This document shows, piece by piece, positions 56,158-64,000 of a stretch of 64,000 nt of DNA. Source of the stretch: Allomyces macrogynus ATCC 38327 (Eukaryota > Blastocladiomycota > Blastocladiomycetes > Blastocladiales > Blastocladiaceae); the NCBI GenBank assembly GCA_000151295.1, contig GG745346.1, positions 573,038 through 637,037 of the forward strand, given 5' to 3'. A program made the position numbers and the translations under genes. Position 1 is the first letter of the stretch; each line of letters starts with the position of its first letter. The notes under the pieces were generated by a model. It searched no databases. It saw only the letters and a program-made list of their open reading frames with translations, and was not told the origin of the DNA.

Positions 56158-57237
56158 TTACACGAACCCGACGACGCGCTTCGGGTAGTACGCGTCGTCG
56201 ATCTCCTTGACCTCGTCGGCCGAGAGCTGCAAGTGCAGCGCGGCAATCATGTCGGCAATGTACTCGGGCTTGTTGATGCCAACAATTGGCGCCGTGACCC
56301 CTGGCCGGTTGACGAGCCAGGCGATGGCGACGCGCGCCATCGACACTCCGCGCCTCTCGGCAATCGCGCGCACGCGGTCGAGCACCGCGTCGTTGGTCGC
56401 CTGCTCAAACTCGGCCGCGTTGGTCTTGCCAAACCAGCGCTCGCGCGCCTTGTCCGTCTGCTCGCGCACCGACCCCTTCTTGCCGGCCAGCAGGCCGCGC
56501 GCGAGCGGCGACCACGGAATCACGCCAACCCCAAGGTCGCGGCAGAGCGGGACCATATCGCGCTCCTCTTCGCGGTAGACGGCGTTATAGAGGTTCTGCA
56601 TTGACACAAACGGCGTCCACTCACGCTGCTTGGCGATAAACTGCGCTTTCGCAAACTGCCACGCGTGCATCGACGACGCGCCAATGTACCGGACCTTGCC
56701 GAGCTTGACGAGATCGTGCAGCGCCTCCATGGTCTCCTCGATCGGCGTGTTGTAGTCCCACCGGTGGATCTGGTAGAGATCAATGTACTCGACGCCGAGC
56801 CGCTGGAGCGACGCGTCGACCGCGTCAAAGATGTGCTTGCGCGAGAGCCCCCACTGATTGACCGACGTCTTGGACGGCGGCGCTGGCATGCCGAGCAGGT
56901 TCACCTTCATGTCGCCATCGACGACCTGGAAAAAGCACTTGGTCGCGATAATCACTTGCGACCGCGGGATCTGGTACTCGCGCAAAAAGCGGCCGAGAAT
57001 GCGCTCGGATTCGCCGTTCGCATAGGCGTCGGCCGTGTCGAACGTGTTGATCCCGGCGTCCCACGCGGCCTTCATGATCGGCAAAGCTTGGTCGGCGTCG
57101 AGCACCCACGGCTGCCATTCCGAGGAGCCGTACGACATGCATCCGAGAATGATGCGCGAAACGTGCAGCCCGGTCTGGCCGAGGCGCGTGTAGACCATGC
57201 CCTTGGTGGCGGACGTGTCGAGAACAGCGGTGGACAT
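56158..57237 (-). CDS. aldo-keto reductase
   Basis: Single exon, ATG 57237, stop at 56158, 359 residues. A longer open frame extends upstream, but the start MSTAVLDTSATKGMVYTRLG fits the family. Catalytic tetrad: Asp67 and Tyr72 in FDTADAYANG, Lys in IIATKCF, His in YQIHRWD. The NADPH-binding C-terminal part includes GVIPWSPLARGLLAGKKG and PIVGINKPEYIADMIAALHL. It resembles the fungal/bacterial YajO- and aryl-alcohol-dehydrogenase-like reductases of about 330-360 residues. It should reduce small aldehydes or ketones with NADPH in the cytosol; the substrate is unknown. Its 5' end has been copied to 55.73-55.88 kb. Confidence 0.93.
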   Translation of the reverse strand: MSTAVLDTSATKGMVYTRLGQTGLHVSRIILGCMSYGSSEWQPWVLDADQALPIMKAAWDAGINTFDTADAYANGESERILGRFLREYQIPRSQVIIATKCFFQVVDGDMKVNLLGMPAPPSKTSVNQWGLSRKHIFDAVDASLQRLGVEYIDLYQIHRWDYNTPIEETMEALHDLVKLGKVRYIGASSMHAWQFAKAQFIAKQREWTPFVSMQNLYNAVYREEERDMVPLCRDLGVGVIPWSPLARGLLAGKKGSVREQTDKARERWFGKTNAAEFEQATNDAVLDRVRAIAERRGVSMARVAIAWLVNRPGVTAPIVGINKPEYIADMIAALHLQLSADEVKEIDDAYYPKRVVGFV

Positions 57238-57688
57238 GGTGTTGCAGATTCTTGGTGAAGTCGCGACTTGCGGCAGATAGATCAGCGAGCGGAACGACGC
57301 GTCGTCGTCGTTGCGGTGATGGGCGTGGGCACTGTTGTTGAAGGGAGCGACGCGCTGCCTTTTATGCTCACTGGCATGCGTGTTTGGGGTTGGTGGATTT
57401 CTCATCCACGTCTTTCCGTCGGCGGTGCTTTGCCAGGGCACACAGCATCGCGGCAAGCACGACGTGCAACCACCCTTGCGCACGAAGGCCAGCCCGATGC
57501 GAAGTCGCTGCCAAATCGTGGACGCGCTCGACGCGTGCTGACAACAAGAGACCATCAAAATGCAGGGTTGGTAAACGAATGATTCGACCATGACACACGA
57601 CCACACGCCCTCCTTGTTTTCCGTAGCCTCATCCAGCCTCACGCCGCACGCAGGACGGCACGCGCATCGCCTCCACCGTCCGTGACGA
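57238..57688. other. intergenic between two minus-strand genes
   Basis: Spacer between the SPT5 stop and the reductase start, holding the reductase promoter. Frames continue through by chance. Confidence 0.5.
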
Positions 57689-60600
57689 CTACGCCGGCGC
57701 GTTGTGCAGCTTGCCCAAATGCGCCATCTTGAGAATCGTGAAATCCGTGCCGCCCGGCATCCGCACAATCCCCTGCACGCCGCCGCCGTGCACGGCAATC
57801 AGCTGTCCGCGCTCGCCGACGCGTGTCGCCGCAAGCACGACAATTGCGTCGTTCTTGGACGGGGCGACGGGCTTGAGCGCCGTCACGGGCACGTTCTCCT
57901 GCACGACGCGGCCCGTCGCAACTTCAGCCACGTCAGCGCGCGTCCCATCGCCCAGGGCCCGGGCAATGTACATTTCGACGCCGTAGGGCACGGCACCGTG
58001 CAGCGCCGTCGGGTTGGCCTCGACGACGACGCCTTCGCGCGCCCATGCGTCACCGAGCGGCTCGTCGTCGGCGGCCGCGGCCGCACCGGGCGCGTACGCG
58101 GGCGTCGCGGCGCCGTGCGGGACGTGCATCGGCGTTGCGGCCATGCCCGGGTACGACGGCGTCGCGCTCCCGACGTGCATCGACGGCGTCGGCGCGTACA
58201 AGTTGGGTGTCGGGCCCGCATTGAATCCGGCGGGCGTCGGCGCCTGCGAGTATGAGCTCGGGCCTGCGCCTCCGGGCGCGTAAGCGGGCGTGCTCGAACT
58301 GCCGTACCCAGAGGGCGGTGGTGGCGCCGCCGACGACCCGTACCCAGGGTACCCACCGCTGTTGTTGTGGTACCCGCCATCGTACGCGGCACTGCTGCTC
58401 CCGGCGCCGCCCCACGCGGGCGTGCGGCTGCCAGCGTTCCAGGCGGCATCGTCGTTCCCGCCCGCGGGGCGGTAGGGCGTGCGCGACCCAGCGTCGAATT
58501 CCNNNNNNNNNNNNNNNNNNNNNNNNNNNNNNNNNNNNNNNNNNNNNNNNNNNNNNNNNNNNNNNNNNNNNNNNNNNNNNNNNNNNNNNNNNNNNNNNNN
58601 NNGTGGTTTTTGTCTCTTCCTAGGAGGGCGTGAGGTTTCACAGCCATAGTGTTCTTTCCTGTTCTCCCCCCGGCCACGAGAAAAGAAGAACAAAAAAAAA
58701 AAGCGAACGCCCGAGTTCCGGTCAGCGTCCGCCTAGTATTTGCCTGCGCCACGGGTACAAGGTCGGAATGGGTAGTTCTCGCCCGGGGGGCAGGTTGGGG
58801 CTTTCGTACTCCCAGTTTCCCACGCCGGGCGAGCCAAACGCCCTCCGGGGTCAAAACGAGCCCCCCGGACGCGTAGGGATTGAGCCGTTTGCGCGGACGC
58901 ATACGGGTTCGGGGTCTGCGACGATGCGTAGGGGTTGGGGCGTGCGCCCACCGCCATAATTGGGGCGTGCGACCACCACCAGGCGCGCCGTACATGCCTG
59001 GCGCGGCGCCATACGCGGAGCCGTAGTGCGGCGTGCCCGTCGGGCCGTAGGAGGGCCCGACAAACGTGCCAGACGCGTCGCGCACGCGCAGCTTTTCGCG
59101 GTGCACCGAGACAACCTTGGAGTTGGTGTGCAGTTCGACCTTGACGTTGCCGTCCGGGCTCGTCGACTTGACCACGCCCATGTACCCCTTGTAGGGGCCC
59201 TGCGTGACCTTGACCGTGGACCCGAGCAGTTGGTCGCGGCGACGTGCGCCTTGGCCGAGGGCGCCCGCGCGGGGAGGCGGCGGCGCACGCGGCGGACCCA
59301 TGGTCGACTTTTGGCCGGGCATGGTCGGCATCGACATGCTGCCGCGCGCGGTCGCGCCAACGACGATCGGCGCAGCCTCGATCTTGGCAAGCTGCCGCTC
59401 TCCCTCGGGCCCGCCCGTGCTCGGCGCCTGTTCCGTGATGGTCACGTCCTTAGCGTCCTGCAAGTCGCGCGTGAAGACTTGGATCTCGGCGTTCTCAGCC
59501 GTCACGAGCAGCGTGGCCGTCGTGCCCTCGACGTGCACGACGGTGCCAATCTTGCCGCGGTGCTTGCCGACGAGCACGCGCACCGTGTTGCCCACCGAGA
59601 ACCGCTTGCGCAACTGGTCGACGGGCACCGACGTTTGCGTGTCGCGCGCGGCCCCCGCAATCTGCGGCGCGATGATCGCGACCGCGCCCGAGACCGACAC
59701 AATCACGGCCGGCACGCCCGCGAGTTCGCCCGACTTGACTTCGACCTGGTCGCCCGGGTAAAACACGGACGTGTCCTTGTCGCGGTCGTCGAGCGCCGAC
59801 TTGAGCGACCGCAGCGTAAGCGCGTCAATCGACCCGTCGGTCGAGGAAAACAGCTTGATCTCATCGAGCGTCGGCGGCGCGCCCGCAAAATCGAGCAGCG
59901 TCGCGCGCACTTCCTTGAAGAGCAGGCCATTGCGGAACCGGTCGGGCCCGAGCGCCCAGAACCCGCGGTTGTCGCGCGAGAGTTTGCGCACCATGTGTGC
60001 GGGCAGGTCGCGCTCGTCAAACGGCTTTTGCGGCGGGCGCGCGATTCCGGCTTTCGCGGGCGCGGCACCGCCACCCTTCTTGCGCTTCCGGTCGGGCGTG
60101 GCCATGGGGGCCATGTCGCGGTCGGCATTGCTGCTGTTGCCCGTCAAGTCGAGTCGCGGGACGAGCGAGACCGTACACTTGTCGCCCGAGTCGGCCACGT
60201 CCTCGATGCGCACGAGATCGCCGGCGTACTTGCCGCGGCGAATGCGCGCCCACTTCTTGTGCGCGAGATCGACGGCCTGGTCCTCCTTCTTGATCGTCAG
60301 GACGTCGGCCATTTCCTTGACGGGCACGAGCGTCATGCGCGACAGGTAGACGCCGGTCACCTTGTCGAGCGCCTCGGTGACGTGCGCGGCCAAGTCGGCC
60401 TCGACATAGATGTACCCCTTGAGATCGTCGCGGCAGAAAATGGAGTGGATGCGCACGGGCGTGTCGCGCGGCGTCGCGAAAAAGTGCTTGCGCATGACGA
60501 GCAGGACCAGGTCGCGCTCCTTGCCCTCGCGGCACCGCACCATCCACAGTTTCGGGTCGCGCACCGACGGCAACAGCGAATGCTGCGACCGCGCCGAAAC

Positions 60601-61233
60601 GTCACCGCGAAACCGCGGGACCGTGCGCTTGTGGCGCCGGTCAATGTCGGCGGCAAGCTGCTGCAGGTCCGTGTCAGTCTGCTGGTCGAGCCGCCGGTCA
60701 TAGTCGCGGTGCCGCCGCAGGTCGGTGCGCAGGTAGTCTTCAGTGTCGGGCACTTCCTCGTCCTCTTGGTCGATGAAGTCGGCTGGCGAGTGGGAACAAT
60801 CATGGTCAGGGCGAGCCGCACCGTGACACCGTAAGCGAGCTGAACGAAACCGTACCGTGGCCATCATCATACCCCTCCTCGTCCTCCTCGTCGTCCTCGT
60901 CGACCTCGGCCTCGAGCTCGAGGAAAGGGTTGGCCTTGTGCTTTTTGCGCGAGCGCGACTAACCAAACCCACGAAAGCAAACAGCAAACGGGCGTCAGGA
61001 CTTTGGCCTTGCAAAGCGACCGCCGTTCACGGCCACGACGAAATTGTTACCTTGCTGCTGCCCTTCCGACCGCCGCGGTAATCCTCCTCCTCGTCTTCAT
61101 CTTCCTCCTCGTCGTCGTCTTCATCGAGCGGTTCGCCGGCGGGCGGCCCATCCAGGTCCTCGCCGTCGTAGAGACCGTAGTCGTCATCGTCATCGTCAAT
61201 AGCGGCGCCGCGGCGCGCATCGTTGTCCGACAT
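57689..61233 (-). CDS. SPT5: transcription elongation factor SPT5
   Basis: Starts MSDNDARRGAAIDDDDDDYG at 61233. The first intron follows GGRKGSSK (about 61048-60961) and the second is 60853-60789. The long main exon runs to the scaffold gap. Order: acidic N-terminus, NGN domain (LWMVRCREGKERDLVLLVMR), then KOW motifs (KKWARIRRGKYAGDLVRIED, FYPGDQVEVKSGELAGVPA, VGNTVRVLVGKHRGKIGTV, STVKVTQGPYKGYMGVVKS). A C-terminal repeat region with GSRTPxW and ATPxY-like repeats follows, with a last KOW (GERGQLIAVHGGGVQGIVRM) before NAPA and the stop. Two C runs near 58958 and 58980 seem one base too long; shortening them gives GRTPNYGGGRTPNPYASSQTP. A 100-N gap at 58503-58602 and non-coding-looking sequence at 58603-58850 interrupt this region. 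It forms DSIF with SPT4 on RNA polymerase II. Confidence 0.92.
58503..58602. other. assembly gap (100 N)
   Basis: Run of exactly 100 N, a conventional scaffold gap, inside the repeat-rich C-terminal region of SPT5. Confidence 0.99.
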
Positions 61234-62108
61234 GGTGTCCTGAATGGATCGCGGGGACTTGCGGTGGTGCTGAACGGGGTCAAGAGTCGGAAAACGCGAT
61301 GCTCAACTGCCAAGTTGCCCAGGAGAGGCGGAAACGAGCGCTCGACAGCTGCAACAGCGGGAAGCGCGGGAGAAGAGAGAGAAAGAGCCCATTGCCGGCC
61401 CTCGCCCGCTCCTCACCCCTGCCCCCGCTCACCAAGTCCTGCCTGCTCGTCTACGCCCTGTACACGGGCGCGCAGAGAAGAGACGTGAGGGTGGTCACCG
61501 TGCTTTAAAGTCGGTCGCAAGCTGAGCAAGATCTTTCAAGAGTGGCTTGATTCGACTGGCATGTGACAAGCCTGTCGTTTCCATCACCTCGTGTTTTCCT
61601 TGACCTGTGCTTTACTCGTCAGTCGGCGGCACAGCAGATGCCGGCGCAGGCGCCGGCGCAGATGCCGCAAAACCGACGTGATCCACGCTGAAACGACCGC
61701 CAGCACCATAACGACGACACAAAGGCCCTGACGCCGTGCTGGCTAGCTGGCAGGCCGAGCGCTCGCCCACCATGCCGAGCTCCGTGGTGCTGTCGTCTCA
61801 GTGCTCTGGAACCGAACCACGTCGAGCGAGGTGATGCGGCCCGTGATGGCAGTGGACGCGGCCGCGGCGCGAGAACATGACGCCGAGACAATTGCGCCGC
61901 ATCCATGTCCGGCCGACGCACTTCTTGTCCCGGCCCGCCGAGGAATCAGGTCGACCAGTGCAGCCACCACCGTCTTCGCTCTCTCGCTCCCGCGCCGCAG
62001 CATCGCTCCGTCGCACCCAAGCACATCATCAAACCAAGACCGAGGCCGACCCAACCCCTCGCCCTCGACCTCGATCGAATCCCGTGCACCCGCACCGACC
62101 GCATCACC
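61234..62108. other. divergent promoter region
   Basis: Lies between SPT5 (-) and the NmrA-like gene (+). No supported gene; a repeated CCGGCGCAG motif at 61632-61665. It presumably carries both promoters. Confidence 0.5.
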
Positions 62109-63878
62109 ATGCAGGACCCGTCGACGAGTGGCACCAACCCGGCGATACCGACCACCACCACCGCCACCGGCACGGCCGCGGCGCCGCTGCGCACAACGTC
62201 GGCCGGCACCTCGTCCTCGTCGTCGGCCGACGCGCCCACGGCAGCTTCGCGCCCGGCCATCGGGTCGGCCTACAAGACGCTGCTCGTCACGGGCGCGACG
62301 GGCACGACCGGGTACGAGGTGCTCAAGCAGCTGACGACCGAGTACCGCGGCCGGTTCCGCGTCGTCGCCGGCGTGCACGCGCGCGGCGAGGAGGCCGCCG
62401 ACGTGTTGAGCGATGTGGATGTGATCAAGCGCATCGATGCCGACGACCTGCGCACGCTCAATTTTGAGGGGATCGATATCTTGTTCATTAGTACGTGAGG
62501 GGTCGGCTGGTGGCGTTGAGTGCGGCTGTTTCGTGGACCGTGGGGCCGACTCTGAATTGCGCGTCGCGTGCCGCCGATGTCTAGTCCCGTCGAACGCCGA
62601 GAACCGCGTCGAGCAGGTCCGCAACTATGTACGTTCTTCATTCGGTTGCTCGACGCGTCGACGCCGATCCGCTAACTGATCCCACGGTTGGCGTCGTTAC
62701 AGGTCAACGCGGCGAAGCGCGACGGCGTCAAGTACATTCTACTGCTTTCGGTCGTGCTCTCCGAGGCTCGCGACAACCTGTTTGCCATCCAGTTCCACGA
62801 CATGGAGCGGTACGCATGCTTTGCTCACTCCCTCTCCGCCGACGACGTGCCCCCACTTCTCACCCCACACCGCCCCATACCCGACAGCTTTGTCTCCGAC
62901 TCGGGCATCCCGTGCACGTTCCTGCGGTGCACCTTCTTCATGGAAAACCTGTTCGCGCACGCCGACGAGGTGCGTCTCCGGTCGACCCTCTCGCTCCCGA
63001 TCGGTCGCGGCAAGTGCGCGCCCGTCTCGGTCGTCGACGTGGCGCGCGCCGCCTGCGCGATCCTGAACCAGGCGACGCTGCACACGCGCAAGGCCTATGA
63101 CCTGGTCGGTCCGCAACTGCTCGACGGCCCGGGCATCGCCGCGTCCGCCTCGCGCGGTCTCGGCCGCGTCATCACCTACGCCGACTGCTCGCGTGACCAG
63201 TTCCTCGACCTCTACGAGCGGCAGGGCGTGCCACACTTCCTGGCGGCCGGGTTCGGCGACATCCTGGAGCTTGTGGCCGCGAATAAGTTGGCGAATCTCG
63301 AGACCAAGACGTTTTTCCAGGACTTGACGGGCCATGCGCCCACGACGCTCGACCAGTTTTTCCGCGAGCATGCCGACGTGTTTACGGCGACGGCCGAGGA
63401 GATGGCGCGGCCGAAATTGCCGCCGCGGCCCGCCGAGGCCGACTTGGAGCGGTACGGGATCGCACGCGGCGGCAGCGACGTGGACCGGCTCGCCGAGGAC
63501 GTGTATTTGGTCTTGCGCGACCTGGTCCGCGACCGGCACGACGCGGTCATGTTCAAGCGCGAGGCATTGCGCCGCGAGGAGGCGCGGTTGAACCGGTATG
63601 CCGCATGGCGCTCTCGCCGGTGTCCGTCCCCTCACGGTGCGAGACCATGACTGACCCTCCACTTTAGGCTGCTCGACATGTATGAGTACATGACCGACCT
63701 GGCCGCGGCCGACCGCCGCCGTTACCGCGAGCTGGTGGCTGCGCCCGCCGCGCGCCCGCGGTCGGGCCGCGGCGACGACGAGTTGCGCCGGTACGCCGAG
63801 TACGAGCCGTATGCGCGCGGTGCTGAGCCCGTGCGTGGCGGCGGTCCCTCGTACGCCGGGCGCGGCGGGTACTATTGA
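62109..63878 (+). CDS. NmrA-like / atypical SDR Rossmann protein
   Basis: Five exons: 62109-62490, 62585-62628, 62703-62809, 62888-63595 and 63668-63878 (TGA); every junction keeps frame. After a Thr/Ser/Ala-rich leader of about 55 residues comes a Rossmann start, KTLLVTGATGTTGYEVLKQL, with the GxxGxxG motif of NmrA-like and atypical SDR proteins. Next are IDILFIST, DGVKYILLLSVVLSE, a GIPCTFLRCTFFMENL block typical of NmrA-like proteins, and VSVVDVARAACAILNQ. The classic YxxxK catalytic pair is not evident, so it may be an NADP sensor or regulator rather than an enzyme. The C-terminus is extended and helical, ending in an Arg/Gly/Tyr-rich tail (GGGPSYAGRGGYY). Confidence 0.82.
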
Positions 63879-63972
63879 GCGACACGTCGTGCACGGCGAG
63901 TGTGCGAGCGAGAGCGCGCGACACAGCGCGCGTGGAGGGTTCTCGACGAGCGAGCCGCGCCGAGATCCGAGT

Positions 63973-64000
63973 TTGATGTTCTTGATGATGATGATGATGA
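63973..64000 (+). repeat. GAT-type microsatellite at the right edge
   Basis: TTGATGTTCTTGATGATGATGATGATGA; the tandem GAT units run off the end of the window. Confidence 0.8.

Noticed and set aside
56158..57798. Longer 546-residue start for the aldo-keto reductase
   Set aside because: The extra N-terminus is Cys/Arg-rich, overlaps the SPT5 3' end and has no counterpart in the family. The ATG at 57237 gives the normal length.
57883..61014. 1,043-codon fr​ame running through the gap beyond SPT5's real reading frame
   Set aside because: After about 58990 it is out of the repeat register, and past the gap it is Arg-rich nonsense. The true SPT5 end reads in another frame.
1..64000. CRISPR arrays, operons, phage or bacterial-type defence systems
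   Set aside because: The window is eukaryotic with introns throughout. I saw no direct-repeat/spacer pattern and no such genes.

Overview
The window reads as nuclear DNA of an early-diverging, probably zoosporic fungus; Blastocladiomycota such as Allomyces or Catenaria would fit best, but that is inference. Reasons: GC-rich coding sequence; multi-exon genes with short GT-AG introns (mostly about 40-140 nt, donor often GTACGT or GTGCGT, branch-like CTAAC/CTGAC); a fungal chitin synthase; eukaryotic SPT5, HRD3/SEL1L, a USP48-like deubiquitinase, AIF and RPS29; and a TmcB-like membrane protein of a type I associate with chytrids and amoebae. A 100-N scaffold gap lies at 58503-58602.

Layout. 1-5271 (+): 3' part of a very long Ala/Glu/Val/Pro repeat protein. 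6276-6961 (+): small 4-exon gene. 7822-13236 (+): TmcB-like polytopic protein. 13.4-16.4 kb (-): two LRR paralogues. 16912-17412 (-): tiny zinc-finger gene. 18923-20635 (-): unknown multi-exon gene. 20915-21307: tRNA-Leu(UAA) plus three decayed copies. 22078-25930 (+): USP48-like deubiquitinase. 26132-27868 (-): DusA-fold protein without recognisable catalytic residues. 28.2-30.1 kb (+): AT-richer decayed LRR copy. 30864-32789 (-): nuclear-looking protein. 33181-35075 (-): AIF. 35.57-35.77 kb (+): relic of a chitin synthase tail. 36206-38141 (-): unknown gene. 38734-42211 (-): chitin synthase. 43290-45094 (+): orphan 7TM protein. 46148-46836 (+): RPS29. 47731-51482 (+): HRD3/SEL1L. 51729-53279 (+): F-box-like/LRR gene, followed by a partial tandem copy and an inverted chimeric copy. 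56158-57237 (-): aldo-keto reductase. 57689-61233 (-): SPT5. 62109-63878 (+): NmrA-like Rossmann protein.

The genes are housekeeping or lineage-specific and form no operon-like unit. Two processes dominate. The first is local duplication and decay: LRR families, tRNA copies, chitin synthase tail fragments, and an aldo-keto reductase 5' end joined to an LRR fragment. The second is a set of one-base frame breaks in otherwise conserved genes, nearly all at short homopolymers and each removed by changing one run by one base; these look like consensus errors. I did not find a convincing new multi-gene system. The best candidates for new biology are the DusA-fold pseudoenzyme, the orphan 7TM and TmcB-like membrane proteins, and the repeat protein at the left edge.
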